Shown: positions 41,217 through 51,671, numbered from the stretch's first letter. The stretch: 64,000 nucleotides of DNA from Flavobacterium sp. CECT 9288 (GCF_918731615.1 NZ_OU957226.1:1674001-1738000); one strand, 5' to 3'. The notes: a model not told the origin generated them from the letters alone. A program made the numbers and translations.

Positions 41217-43715
41217 ATGAACTCTAATACCTTTAATATTAATGGTTTAACAGATGTACAAGTAGTTGAAGCAAGAGAAAAATACGGTCAGAATAAAACG
41301 GTCTATAAAAAACCCAATATGTTTTTAAATGGCTTAATTCAGATTGTTAAAGATCCTATGACCATTTTATTATTGGTCGCATCAACCATTTATTTCATTA
41401 GCGGAAAAACTTCGGATGGTATTTTTTTAGCTTCAGCAATTATTTTGATAGCTACAATTTCATCTTATCAAAAAGCAAGAAGTCACAACGCTTTAGAAAA
41501 ATTAAAAGATTTTACAAAACCCAAATGCAAAGTCATTAGAAATAGTGAAGTAATTGAAATAAAGACCGAAGAATTAGTAATAGGTGACAGTTTATTAATT
41601 GAAGAAGGAAATGCAATTGCAGCTGATGGAATTATTGAATCCTCTAATGATTTTTCTGTAAATGAATCAATCCTCACAGGAGAATCTATGTCGGTTACCA
41701 AAGACAAATCGACCAAAGATAACAATGTTTATCACGGGACAACCGTAGCAAGCGGACTTGCCATTGCAACCATTACTGCTATTGGCGGCGAAACTAAATT
41801 AGGGAAAATAGGAAAAAGCCTAGAAGAAATTCAAGAAGAGAAAACGCCCTTAGAAGTTCAAATTGGCAATTTTGTAAAAAAAATGGCTATTGCAGGAGCC
41901 GTAATTTTTGTGATTGTTTGGATAATAAACTTTTTAAATTCTCGTAATATATTAGACAGCTTGCTCAAAGCATTAACACTTGCTATGAGTGTTTTACCCG
42001 AAGAAATTCCAATTGCATTTACCACCTTTATGGCTCTTGGTGCTTGGCGAATGATGGAAAATGGAATTATAGTTAAACAAATGAAGACTGTAGAAACTTT
42101 AGGAAGCGCTACTGTAATTTGCATTGACAAAACAGGAACGATTACCGAAAATAAAATGAGTCTCGCTAAAATATTTACACTCAAATCTCAGAAAATTACA
42201 ACTATAGAAAATGAATTATCCAATGAAGAAAAAGAATTAATTACCACCTCCATGTGGGCAAGTGAACCCGTTCCTTTTGATCCCATGGAAGTAGCATTGC
42301 ACGAAATCTATTCTAAGGTTATTGAAAATGACCAAAGGCCCGATTTTAAAATGATTCATGAATATCCATTATCTGGAAAACCTCCTATGATGACCCATAT
42401 TTTTGAAAATAAAACCGGAGAAATGATTATTGCTGCCAAAGGTGCTTCAGAAGCTATAATGGCCATTTCAAAACTTTCGAATGAAGAAAAAGCCGCAATC
42501 TTAGGAGCAATAAAGGAATTATCAGCTGAAGGATATCGAATTTTAGGAGTTGGAAAAGCTATTTTTGAAGGTAAAAATTATCCCAAAACCCAACAAGAAT
42601 TTCAATTTGAATTCTATGGACTTGTAGCTTTTTATGATCCGCCAAAGAAGAACATTAAGCTAGTGTTGCAACATTTTTATAAAGCAGGAATTAAAGTAAA
42701 AATCATAACTGGAGACAATGCCGAAACCACTTCATCAATAGCCAAACAAATAGGATTTATAGGCTATGAGAAAAGTATTTCGGGTGACGAATTAATGCAA
42801 TTATCAGATAAAGAATTCAAAAAACAAGTTTCAGAAATCAATTTATTTACCAGAATGTTTCCTGAGGCAAAATTAAAAATCATAAATGCACTAAAATCGA
42901 ATTCAGAAATTGTGGCCATGACTGGAGATGGTGTCAACGATGGCCCTGCACTAAAAGCTGCTCATATAGGCATTGCAATGGGAAAAAAAGGTACCGAAAT
43001 AGCTAAACAAGCCGCTTCCCTTATTTTAATCAATGATGATTTATCAAAAATGGTAGATGCTATCGCAATGGGTAGAAAAATCTTTTCAAATTTAAAAAAA
43101 GCAATACAATTTATCATATCCATACATATTCCTATTATACTTACCGTATTTATCCCTTTGGCATTAGGATGGATTTATCCCAATATTTTTTCACCCATTC
43201 ACATTATATTTTTAGAATTAGTTATGGGACCAACTTGCTCCATAGTATATGAAAATGAGCCTATGGAAAAGAATACAATGACACAAAAACCAAGACCATT
43301 TACCACTACTTTTTTTAGCTGGAAAGAACTTTCTACAAGTATACTTCAGGGTTTGATTATTACTATTGGAACTTTATCTGTTTATCAATTTTCAGTATAC
43401 AATGGGTTTAATGAAAACATCACACGAACAATGGTTTTCGTGGTATTAGTGACTTCAAATGTATTTTTAACTCTAATAAACCGTTCTTTTTATTATTCTA
43501 TTTTGACTACTTTAAAATATAAAAACAATTTGGTTTTCATAATTACAGGAATTACCATAGCTATTACGGGATTGTTGCTTTATCTAAAACCACTCACCAA
43601 TTTTTTTCAATTTGAACATCTTACCGTGAAACAAGTATTGATAGCCACTGGAGTTGGTGCAGTTTCTGTATTATGGTATGAGTTGGTTAAACTGTGGAAG
43701 CGTAATACTAAATAG
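41217..43715 (+). CDS. P-type cation ATPase (P2-like)
   Basis: An 832-aa ATPase with cation-ATPase N-terminal domain (GLTDVQVVEAREKYG). TGES (in SILTGESMS), CIDKTGTITE (Asp304) and GDGVNDGPALKAA are the catalytic motifs. In the fourth membrane helix the usual calcium-pump PEGLP reads LPEEIP, so ion specificity differs or is unknown. The C-terminal half has about six hydrophobic helices. It begins 44 bp after the copper ATPase and probably shares its transcript. Calcium, or another divalent ion, is a guess. Confidence 0.88.
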   Translation: MNSNTFNINGLTDVQVVEAREKYGQNKTVYKKPNMFLNGLIQIVKDPMTILLLVASTIYFISGKTSDGIFLASAIILIATISSYQKARSHNALEKLKDFTKPKCKVIRNSEVIEIKTEELVIGDSLLIEEGNAIAADGIIESSNDFSVNESILTGESMSVTKDKSTKDNNVYHGTTVASGLAIATITAIGGETKLGKIGKSLEEIQEEKTPLEVQIGNFVKKMAIAGAVIFVIVWIINFLNSRNILDSLLKALTLAMSVLPEEIPIAFTTFMALGAWRMMENGIIVKQMKTVETLGSATVICIDKTGTITENKMSLAKIFTLKSQKITTIENELSNEEKELITTSMWASEPVPFDPMEVALHEIYSKVIENDQRPDFKMIHEYPLSGKPPMMTHIFENKTGEMIIAAKGASEAIMAISKLSNEEKAAILGAIKELSAEGYRILGVGKAIFEGKNYPKTQQEFQFEFYGLVAFYDPPKKNIKLVLQHFYKAGIKVKIITGDNAETTSSIAKQIGFIGYEKSISGDELMQLSDKEFKKQVSEINLFTRMFPEAKLKIINALKSNSEIVAMTGDGVNDGPALKAAHIGIAMGKKGTEIAKQAASLILINDDLSKMVDAIAMGRKIFSNLKKAIQFIISIHIPIILTVFIPLALGWIYPNIFSPIHIIFLELVMGPTCSIVYENEPMEKNTMTQKPRPFTTTFFSWKELSTSILQGLIITIGTLSVYQFSVYNGFNENITRTMVFVVLVTSNVFLTLINRSFYYSILTTLKYKNNLVFIITGITIAITGLLLYLKPLTNFFQFEHLTVKQVLIATGVGAVSVLWYELVKLWKRNTK

Positions 43716-43909
43716 ATTCAATATTAAGCTGAACTAATCTAATTTAAAAAAAAGAAAACCATTTTTCACTTTTGTTTTGATATAACCTATTCGATTTATA
43801 TCTATTAGGAAATATGTAATAGTTCAAGACCACTATGCATTTTATAGAAAAAAAAGCTCTAAAACTTAGTCTTACAATTCCCTTTTGATTGAAACTATTT
43901 TATTTAGAT

Positions 43910-44929
43910 TCAATTAATTCCATAATCCATAGGAAGCATATCTCCTACTTTTTGTTCACTCATAGAACCAGAAAAATAAATTTTGTCTGAGTGGGAATTG
44001 TTTCCTAGTTTGTCTACAAAAAAAGTATCCGTTTCAAAAATTATTTTAGATTGATCCCCTTTTCGTAATAAATCAAATTCAGCTAAAATTTTCACAATAG
44101 CAGGTTGATATTTATTGGTAGTAACCGTAATCTTCTTAAAATCAAGAGTATCTTTAACAGCAAAAAAAGCCGCGGGATTTACTTCCCAACTCTTTCTAAA
44201 CAATCTAAAGCCATCATTTTTCCAGTTATTAGCTGCTACACTTCTAAAAAAATGCAAACGAGAACCATCGTAAACAGCATTTCTTTTTTTCTTAATTTTA
44301 GCAAGATTGGATATACTTTCAAATCGAGTAAGACCGGCATAGTAACAATTTCTGACCGCTTTAGGCATAGTTGTCCATGGATATAATTTGCAATCAAATT
44401 TGACAAGTTGGTAGTTTATCTTATATCCTAGAGAATTATTAATAATTCGCAAAGGATTATCAGCAAAAGCTTCTAGAACTTTTGTCTTGGCATCATATGC
44501 AAAATAAATATCTTCTTCGTTTTCAATAACGGTACTTTTTCCATGTTTTGTAGTTCCTAAAAATTGCTTTTTAAAAACCTCCATCATTTGTGCTCTTGGA
44601 AAACCATCACGCTGTACCACCACTTCACGGAGTACATTAACAGACATATTAAGTTTTATGTTTAAGAACTCATTTGGTTTAAAATTAGTGATATACTCTG
44701 GATTATATCCTAAACAGTTTACAACTAAAATACTATTTAATTTAGCACCAAAATTAAGGGTGAAATTTCCGTTTTTATCTGTAAGAGTACCTATTGTTGT
44801 TCCATCAAAATAGACATTTACAGCTTCAATAGGTTTTGATTTTTCATCTACAACTTTACCAGAAATAGATTGTGCAACAGTATTTTGCACTAAAAACAAA
44901 ACTAAAATTACCCTTAAAAATGTCATCAT
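43910..44929 (-). CDS. CarboxypepD_reg-like domain exported protein
   Basis: A 339-aa protein with signal peptide ending near TVAQ (residue 19). A carboxypeptidase-like regulatory domain follows (about 20-105, SISGKVVDEKSKPIEAVNVY, TDKNGNFTLNFGA). The remaining 230 aa are of unknown function (family seen widely in flavobacteria). There is no plug or barrel, so it is not a truncated TonB receptor. It starts 7 bp after the tsaC-like gene on the same strand and is probably co-transcribed. Confidence 0.8.
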   Translation of the reverse strand: MMTFLRVILVLFLVQNTVAQSISGKVVDEKSKPIEAVNVYFDGTTIGTLTDKNGNFTLNFGAKLNSILVVNCLGYNPEYITNFKPNEFLNIKLNMSVNVLREVVVQRDGFPRAQMMEVFKKQFLGTTKHGKSTVIENEEDIYFAYDAKTKVLEAFADNPLRIINNSLGYKINYQLVKFDCKLYPWTTMPKAVRNCYYAGLTRFESISNLAKIKKKRNAVYDGSRLHFFRSVAANNWKNDGFRLFRKSWEVNPAAFFAVKDTLDFKKITVTTNKYQPAIVKILAEFDLLRKGDQSKIIFETDTFFVDKLGNNSHSDKIYFSGSMSEQKVGDMLPMDYGIN

Positions 44930-44936
44930 AAACTCT

Positions 44937-45557
44937 TTATAAAATATTTAAATCACCTTTCCCTTCTCTAATCACAACTGGTTCATCTCCAGACAAATCT
45001 ATTATACTAGATCCTACATTATCTCCGTACCCCCCATCAATAACAAGGTCTACAAGGTTTTGCCATTTCTCAAATATTAATTCAGGATCAGTTGTATATT
45101 CAATTACATCATCCTCATCCCTTATTGAGGTAGAGACTATTGGATTCCCTAGTTGTTTTACTATTTCAAGAACTATACTGTTGTTTGGAACCCTGATCCC
45201 TACTGTAGTTTTCTTTTTAAACTCTTTTGGTAAATTATTATTACCGGGCAAAATAAAAGTATACGGTCCAGGAAGTGCTCTCTTTAAAATCTTGAATGTG
45301 GGTGTATCTATCTGCTTTACATAATCTGATAGGTTACTTAAATCATGACAAATAAAAGAGAAGTTTGCTTTATCAAGCTTAATTCCTTTGATTTTTGCAA
45401 TGCGTTCAAGAGCCTTGGTGTTAGTAATATCACAACCCAAACCATACACAGTATCTGTAGGATAAATAACTAGCCCTCCATCACGAAGTGTTTTTACCAC
45501 TTTTGCTATTGCAGCTTCGTTGGGATTATTTTCGTAAATTTTAATAAATTGAGCCAT
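44937..45557 (-). CDS. L-threonylcarbamoyladenylate synthase (TsaC/Sua5/YciO family)
   Basis: A 206-aa cytoplasmic enzyme, making threonylcarbamoyl-AMP for the t6A37 modification of ANN-decoding tRNAs. GGLVIYPTDTVYGLGCD (about 28-44) and RALPGPYTFIL are diagnostic; RVPNN and STSIRDEDD complete the active-site region. Length matches TsaC/YciO rather than the longer Sua5 with an extra domain. The partner genes tsaB/D/E are not in the window. Confidence 0.9.
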   Translation of the reverse strand: MAQFIKIYENNPNEAAIAKVVKTLRDGGLVIYPTDTVYGLGCDITNTKALERIAKIKGIKLDKANFSFICHDLSNLSDYVKQIDTPTFKILKRALPGPYTFILPGNNNLPKEFKKKTTVGIRVPNNSIVLEIVKQLGNPIVSTSIRDEDDVIEYTTDPELIFEKWQNLVDLVIDGGYGDNVGSSIIDLSGDEPVVIREGKGDLNIL

Positions 45558-45622
45558 TTTTTATATGTTAAGTTGCTTTAATTTAGACTTTCTAATACCC
45601 TTTGCAGGTTTAATTTTAAATC

Positions 45623-47959
45623 TTATTCGATAATATTAAGTTTAGCAAAGCGTAATAGTAATTTTTTTATACCTCCAACTTCAAATTTGATTTCGGCTTT
45701 TTTATCAGCTCCTACTCCTTCTAAATTTAAAACTTCGCCTTTGCCAAAACGTTCATGCATGACAATTTTACCAGCCATTAGACCAGAATCTAGCATTCCT
45801 GTATTAGTTGAGGGCGCATTACTATTTAAAGGTTTTAATTTTCGAATTGTAATTTCATTATTACGTTCTGGTTCAGTGTTATTTTTAACGGGTGGAACTC
45901 CATTTGAGGGTTTTGCAAGACGTAATTTAGATTTATCAATATCCCCAAAGATATCACTATCAATCATGGGTTTGTATCTATAATTATTCTCTGGAGGTGT
46001 CATGTATTCCAGATATTGACTGTCAATTTCTTCAATAAATCGAGACGGTTCACTATCTGTTAATTTACCCCAGCGGTATCTAGATTGAGAATAAGTTAAA
46101 TACGCTTGATGCTCAGCCCTAGTAAGAGCTACATAAAACAAGCGACGTTCTTCCTCAAGTTCGCTTCGGGTACTCATACTCATGGCACTTGGAAACAAAT
46201 CTTCTTCCATTCCTACCACAAAAACATGAGGAAATTCCAATCCTTTTGCCAAGTGAATTGTCATAAGCGCGACACGGTCTTCGTCACTAGTATCTTTGTC
46301 TAAATCTGTTGCCAAGGCTACATCTTCCATGAACTCCGCTAGAGATCCTCTGGCGCCATCAACCTCAACTTGGCCTTCGGTAAAGTCCTTGATACCGTTT
46401 AACAATTCTTCAATATTTTGAATCTTAGCCATTCCCTCAGGAGTAGCATCTTTCTTAAGTTCTTGAATTAATCCTGTTTTCTTGGCTACATGTTCGGCAA
46501 GATAAAAGGCATCCTGATTTTCATTAATGGCCTGAAAACTCTGAACCATGGTTACAAAATCCAATAGTTTTTGTTTGGTTCCCGAATTTAATTTTAAATC
46601 AATTCGTTCAATATTTTGCATTACCTCAAAAATAGAACGCTTGTAATGATTTGCAGCAATGGTTAGCTTTTCAATAGTTGTATTTCCTATTCCTCTTGCA
46701 GGATAATTAATCACACGCATCAAGGCTTCTTCGTCCTTAGGATTAATAACTAGTCTAAGATAGCACAAAACATCTTTTACCTCTTTCCTTTGGTAAAAAG
46801 ATAAGCCTCCATAAATACGATAAGGAATATCTCTTTTTCTCAAAGCATCTTCCATAGCACGGGATTGAGCATTGGTTCTGTATAAAATGGCAAAAGCACC
46901 GTTTGGTAATTGTTGCTGCATTTTTTGTTCCCAAATGGTACTGGCCACAAAGCGCCCTTCTTCATTATCTGTTAAGCTTCTATGGACTTTAATTTTGGGT
47001 CCAAAATCATTTGCGGTCCAAACAATCTTATCTAGCTTAACCTTATTTTTATCGATTATGGTATTCGCAGCTTCAACAATATTTTTTGTGGAACGGTAAT
47101 TTTGCTCTAGTCTAAAGGTTTTTACACCTTCATAATCCTTTTGGAAATTAAGAATGTTATTGATGTTTGCACCTCGAAAAGCATAAATACTTTGAGCATC
47201 ATCTCCCACAACGCAAATATTTTGAAATTTATCTGATAAGGCTCTTACTATTAAATATTGAGAGTGATTGGTATCTTGGTACTCATCAACAAGTATGTAT
47301 CTAAAACGGTTTTGATATTTGGCTAAAATCTCTGGGAACCGTGTAAGTAATTCATTTGTTTTTAATAACAAATCATCAAAATCCATAGCACCAGCTTTAA
47401 AACAGCGGTCTACATAATTTTGATAAATTTCGCCCATTCTAGGTTTTTTAGACATAGCATCGGCTTCCTGTAATTCGGGATTGTTAAAGTAGGCTTTAAC
47501 CGTTATTAAACTATTTTTGAAATTAGAAATACGACCTAAAACCTGTTTGGGTTTGTACACATCTCTATCGAGTTGCATTTCTTTAATAATTCCCGAAATT
47601 GCTCTTAGAGAATCCTGCGAATCGTAAATAGTAAAGTTAGATGGATATCCTAAATGCTCAGCCTCTGACCGTAAAATTCGGGCAAAAACCGAGTGAAAAG
47701 TACCCATCCATAAGTTTTTGGCCTCACCAGCTCCTACAATATCTGAGATTCTTTTTTTCATCTCACGAGCTGCTTTATTGGTAAACGTAAGGGAAAGGAT
47801 GCTAAATGCATCAACCCCTTGATGCATTAAATAGGCAATTCTTATGGTCAACACCCTGGTTTTTCCTGAGCCTGCACCAGCAATAATGATCATAGGACCA
47901 TCTTTTTGTAAAACAGGTTCGCGTTGGGCTTCATTAAGTTGATCTATGTATTTATGCAT
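45623..47959 (-). CDS. UvrD/PcrA-type superfamily I DNA helicase
   Basis: A 778-aa ATP-dependent 3'-5' helicase for nucleotide-excision and mismatch repair or replication restart. IIAGAGSGKTRVLT (Walker A, about 25-38), LTFTNKAAREMK, VDEYQDTN (Walker B), GDDAQSIYAFRGA (motif III), LEQNYRST, MTIHLAKGLEFPHVFV and YVALTRAEHQ are the canonical motifs in order. The final 120 aa contain the Tudor-like tail of PcrA (ERFGKGEVLNLEGVG). The protein is complete. Confidence 0.95.
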   Translation of the reverse strand: MHKYIDQLNEAQREPVLQKDGPMIIIAGAGSGKTRVLTIRIAYLMHQGVDAFSILSLTFTNKAAREMKKRISDIVGAGEAKNLWMGTFHSVFARILRSEAEHLGYPSNFTIYDSQDSLRAISGIIKEMQLDRDVYKPKQVLGRISNFKNSLITVKAYFNNPELQEADAMSKKPRMGEIYQNYVDRCFKAGAMDFDDLLLKTNELLTRFPEILAKYQNRFRYILVDEYQDTNHSQYLIVRALSDKFQNICVVGDDAQSIYAFRGANINNILNFQKDYEGVKTFRLEQNYRSTKNIVEAANTIIDKNKVKLDKIVWTANDFGPKIKVHRSLTDNEEGRFVASTIWEQKMQQQLPNGAFAILYRTNAQSRAMEDALRKRDIPYRIYGGLSFYQRKEVKDVLCYLRLVINPKDEEALMRVINYPARGIGNTTIEKLTIAANHYKRSIFEVMQNIERIDLKLNSGTKQKLLDFVTMVQSFQAINENQDAFYLAEHVAKKTGLIQELKKDATPEGMAKIQNIEELLNGIKDFTEGQVEVDGARGSLAEFMEDVALATDLDKDTSDEDRVALMTIHLAKGLEFPHVFVVGMEEDLFPSAMSMSTRSELEEERRLFYVALTRAEHQAYLTYSQSRYRWGKLTDSEPSRFIEEIDSQYLEYMTPPENNYRYKPMIDSDIFGDIDKSKLRLAKPSNGVPPVKNNTEPERNNEITIRKLKPLNSNAPSTNTGMLDSGLMAGKIVMHERFGKGEVLNLEGVGADKKAEIKFEVGGIKKLLLRFAKLNIIE

Positions 47960-48075
47960 GGATAGTTGTATATTTTATAAAGCAAAAATAACGAATTTGG
48001 ACGAAGTTTTAGACGTAAATAAGACAACATTTACATTTGTAAATTTGTATCTAAATGCTTTGAATTACTTTCTTT

Positions 48076-48843
48076 TTATTTCCAAAAAACATCGTAAGCA
48101 AAACGGATCAATGTACCCACTATGACAATCAAAAAGAAGATTCTAATAAAGGAATTCCCCTTGTTTATAGCAACTTTTGCACCAAGCCAGCCTCCTAAAG
48201 CATTGCATGCAGCCATAGGCAAAGCTATAGACCAAATAATTTTTCCTTTAGAAATAAACAAACAAATAGATCCAAAATTTGTTGCTAAATTGACCATTTT
48301 AGCATTGGCGGAAGCTTGCAAAAAATCAAAACCCATGATAACTATAAAGGCTACAACCAAAAAACTTCCCGTTCCAGGCCCAATAAAACCATCATACATC
48401 CCTATCACAAAACTTATTCCTATTGCATTCGCAATTTGGGTTCTCGTGGATTGATTTTTCTCAATATGTTGGCCAAAGTTCTTTTTTGCAAAAGTATACA
48501 CCACTAACAGTGACAAAACAACTAAAAGCACTGGTTTCATAAAATCATTGCTTACATACGTGAGCAAGGTAGACCCTAAATATGCCGAGGGAAACGCTAA
48601 TACCATCATTATAGCGAGTAATTTCCAGTTTAATGTTACTTTTTTTAAATATTGATAGGCCGCAAAAGATGTTCCACTAAAAGCTGGAACTTTTAGAGTA
48701 CCAATAACCGTTGAAACGGGCAAGCTTGGTAATAAAACAAGCCCCATAGGAGTTTGAATAAGACCACCTCCTCCTACTACTGCATCAATAAAACCGGCCG
48801 CAAATGCTGCTAAGCATAATAATGGTAAAACATATGAATCCAT
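48076..48843 (-). CDS. TauE/SafE family sulfite exporter-type permease
   Basis: A 255-aa membrane protein with about eight hydrophobic segments. The repeated glycine-rich motif FAAGFIDAVVGGGGLIQTP and the second-half counterpart GMYDGFIGPGTGSFLVVAF are diagnostic of the TSUP (TauE/SafE) family, which moves organic or inorganic sulfur compounds. The direction and substrate are not determinable. It lies 116 bp upstream of uvrD on the same strand. Confidence 0.93.
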   Translation of the reverse strand: MDSYVLPLLCLAAFAAGFIDAVVGGGGLIQTPMGLVLLPSLPVSTVIGTLKVPAFSGTSFAAYQYLKKVTLNWKLLAIMMVLAFPSAYLGSTLLTYVSNDFMKPVLLVVLSLLVVYTFAKKNFGQHIEKNQSTRTQIANAIGISFVIGMYDGFIGPGTGSFLVVAFIVIMGFDFLQASANAKMVNLATNFGSICLFISKGKIIWSIALPMAACNALGGWLGAKVAINKGNSFIRIFFLIVIVGTLIRFAYDVFWK

Positions 48844-48919
48844 TGAGTTGTCTTATTATTTTCTAAAAAAATGTATGCAAAAATAAGATTCCATTTGCAG
48901 TTATTCATTTAAACAGGAG

Positions 48920-48949
48920 TTGATTTATGATTAAAAAAGTATATTTTTG
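48920..48949 (+). promoter_or_regulatory. Bacteroidota promoter of the gene at 48975
   Basis: TTG (48920-48922), a 19-base spacer and TATTTTTG (48942-48949) match TTG-N19-TAnnTTTG exactly. An apparent ATG at 48927 lies inside this promoter, so translation must start later, at 48975. Confidence 0.8.
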
Positions 48950-48974
48950 TTGCAAAAAATTAGAAAATAGAAAC

Positions 48975-49490
48975 ATGACAAAAATTCTTGAAATACTGGC
49001 CTATACATTACCCTCATTAATTACTGGAGGTGTTGCTTATTCTATTTTTATATCTTATTTCAAAGATCAACAAAATACCCGAAGATGGTTGATTCAAAAA
49101 GAAAATCAAAAACTAGCTTTTCCGCAAAGAATTCAAGCATACGAGCGTATGGTGCTATTCTTGGAGCGTATCAATCCCACTAAAATGTTGTTGAGAGTTG
49201 CTCCTATTTCTCAAGAAAAAAGTGATTATGAAAACTTGATTATATCGCAAATTGAACAAGAATTTGAACATAATTTAACACAACAGTTGTATTTATCAGA
49301 TGCTTCTTGGACTATTATTTTGACTGCAAAAAACAGTACGATTCAAATGATTCGCAAAGTAAGTAGAACAGAAGATATTGTAAATGCTGACGCCATGCGA
49401 GAAAAAATCTTAAATGATTTACTAGACAAACAATCTCCAAGTAATGCTGCGCTGGCTTACCTAAAAAACGAAGTAAGTGAGTTGTGGTAA
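48975..49490 (+). CDS. Membrane-anchored protein of unknown function
   Basis: A 171-aa protein from ATG 48975 (MTKILEILAYTLPSLITGGV). One N-terminal membrane helix (about 5-25) is followed by a cytoplasmic helical domain: RIQAYERMVLFLERINPTKM and LIISQIEQEFEHNLTQQLYL. It shows no catalytic motif. It appears to be a conserved Flavobacteriia family. It converges on the M1 peptidase gene with a gap of 23 bp. Confidence 0.8.
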   Translation: MTKILEILAYTLPSLITGGVAYSIFISYFKDQQNTRRWLIQKENQKLAFPQRIQAYERMVLFLERINPTKMLLRVAPISQEKSDYENLIISQIEQEFEHNLTQQLYLSDASWTIILTAKNSTIQMIRKVSRTEDIVNADAMREKILNDLLDKQSPSNAALAYLKNEVSELW

Positions 49491-49513
49491 CCAACTAATT
49501 TTAACTTCATAAA

Positions 49514-51580
49514 CTATTCATTTAATAACCGTTGCAATTGTAACCTTTCTTGTTCCAGCAGCGTAGGTTGCAAGGTTTGAAAAACAATTCTTATTTCTGA
49601 ATTTTTTATCAATTTTCGGATTGTATCTCGACCAAATTTAGAAAACTGCCAAGCATGATGTGTGGTTGCATTTACTAGACTCCGTAAAACTTCATCACTC
49701 AAAATTTGATTGAGTAAAAGCTGTTCTAATGCATTCTGCCTCACGCTTGCTTCGTAAATTGGAGATGTGTAGGATATCAATTCCTTTTGCAAAATATCTT
49801 GATCCGAAACATAGTTTGGTGTTGCCAGCGCCAGTGAAAGCCAAACAATCCTTAAGTTTAAATCTTTAAAACCAATCCAGTTTTTGGATACATCCAAATA
49901 GCGTGTTCGATGATCTGGGAAATTATTCCATAAAGTGGTCAATGCAATTTCTTGGGTTTCATAAGAGGCATCTAAAAGCAAGGTTTCATACTGCAATCTA
50001 AAATTTTCTGGAATGGTAGAGACCACAACAGCCAGCAATTGTCGTAAAGATGTATTATTAGACCTTAAAGCCATTTCATAGAGTTTAATTTTATCGCTCC
50101 AGCTTTCATTTTGAATTTGACTTAAAACTGCTTCTTTGACTTTAAAATAAACATCCGATTGCATTACTTTTTCTAAGTACTGTCTCTTTTCTTGAAACGG
50201 TGTGTTTTTTAGTTTGTTAACTTCAAAAAGCTCCTGAATTGATTTATTTTTCAGCAATAATTCATTAGCTTCTAATGTATTAAATGCTGTGGTTTCTAGC
50301 CATACTTTACTAAAATTTTCAGCATCAAATTTTGAAACCTTTGTAATCTCATCAAAAAAATCTTGTGTATTTACGTTTTGAAATGCGTTCTTTTGGAGAT
50401 AGTTTTTAATCACTTTCTTAAAATCTTTATCTCCTAAAGTTTCATGCATTACAAAGAGCGCCCAAGCTCCTTTTTGGTAAAAAGTGAGAGAACTTGCCTT
50501 TGGATTTAAAACCGGAATTGTATCAGTTCTAGATGCAAATTTTAATTGCTGCGCTGTTTCATACAAGGCATGATAAAAATGATCCTCTCCATAAATGTTA
50601 CGTTCCGCTAGTAATGCAAAATAGGTTGCAAAGCCCTCTTGCAACCAATGATGTTTACCCGTTTCTGCTGTAATCAAGTTGCCAAACCATTGGTGCGCTA
50701 ACTCATGTGCATTTACATTTAGGTAACTGCGGTCTTTAAACCCTATAGCATCCACAACATAGCGCGTATTGAAAAGAGTTGCACTTGTATTCTCCATACC
50801 CGCATAAAGAAAATCTTTAACTGGCGCTTGCCTATACACATGCCACGGATAAGGAAAACCAATTTCTTTTTCTAAAAAATCAAATATCTCCTTAGTATGC
50901 TTATAAGTTGTTGTATGCAAGGAACTGTCTTTTTCTTCCAGATACAGTTCTAGAGGAACACCTGATTTTGATCGCTGCGTTTGTTTTTTAAATTTCCCAA
51001 TGGCTAACATCAACAAATAGGAACTCATGGGTTTTTCCATTCTATATTCCCATTTCATAGTTTCGCCTTGATTGGATTGTTTTTTTAATACCCCATTCGA
51101 CAAAACTTCATATCTATTATCAAAAATAATATCCAAATTAAACACTACTTTTTCATTTACATCATCAAAACTTGGAAACCAATTACTAGTATACTTTCCT
51201 TGCCCTTGAGTCCATATCTGTAAATCATCTGTAGATTTTGAACCTATAAAATACATTGCTTGTATGGGTTTTGCCTGATAATCAAAAGTCAAGTTGTTAT
51301 TTCCTTTAACAAATGGAAAAACAATTTGAATTTCTTTACGAGTATTTATAAATGGAACCGGTTTATCATTTAGTTTCACATTAGAAAACTCCATATTTTG
51401 AGCGTCAATTTTTATGGTGTCAATTGAATTTAACACTTTAAATTCAAATTCAACCGTACCTTTTACAATTTTGGAAGTATCATTTATTGTAACTTTGCCT
51501 AAAGCAGTTATAAAATCAACGTGATTTGATTGCTGCGCCATAGCAACTGTTGAAAATAATAAAAATAGAACTTTTTTCAT
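49514..51580 (-). CDS. M1 family metallo-aminopeptidase
   Basis: A 688-aa exported zinc peptidase with signal peptide MKKVLFLLFSTVAMAQ. It contains GMENTS (substrate-binding, like GAMEN), and HELAHQWFGN (zinc His292 and His296, Glu293) with the third ligand Glu in LQEGFATY 18 residues later. An N-terminal beta domain precedes the catalytic core, and a C-terminal helical repeat region ends the chain. It trims amino acids from peptide N-termini in the periplasm or outside. Confidence 0.95.
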   Translation of the reverse strand: MKKVLFLLFSTVAMAQQSNHVDFITALGKVTINDTSKIVKGTVEFEFKVLNSIDTIKIDAQNMEFSNVKLNDKPVPFINTRKEIQIVFPFVKGNNNLTFDYQAKPIQAMYFIGSKSTDDLQIWTQGQGKYTSNWFPSFDDVNEKVVFNLDIIFDNRYEVLSNGVLKKQSNQGETMKWEYRMEKPMSSYLLMLAIGKFKKQTQRSKSGVPLELYLEEKDSSLHTTTYKHTKEIFDFLEKEIGFPYPWHVYRQAPVKDFLYAGMENTSATLFNTRYVVDAIGFKDRSYLNVNAHELAHQWFGNLITAETGKHHWLQEGFATYFALLAERNIYGEDHFYHALYETAQQLKFASRTDTIPVLNPKASSLTFYQKGAWALFVMHETLGDKDFKKVIKNYLQKNAFQNVNTQDFFDEITKVSKFDAENFSKVWLETTAFNTLEANELLLKNKSIQELFEVNKLKNTPFQEKRQYLEKVMQSDVYFKVKEAVLSQIQNESWSDKIKLYEMALRSNNTSLRQLLAVVVSTIPENFRLQYETLLLDASYETQEIALTTLWNNFPDHRTRYLDVSKNWIGFKDLNLRIVWLSLALATPNYVSDQDILQKELISYTSPIYEASVRQNALEQLLLNQILSDEVLRSLVNATTHHAWQFSKFGRDTIRKLIKNSEIRIVFQTLQPTLLEQERLQLQRLLNE

Positions 51581-51671
51581 TGCTTAATAATCCTTTAAAA
51601 TCCAAAGTTACAAAGGTTTTCTATATGAAAATCGTTTATATTTCGTCAAAACTTTTGTATAACTAAATCAT

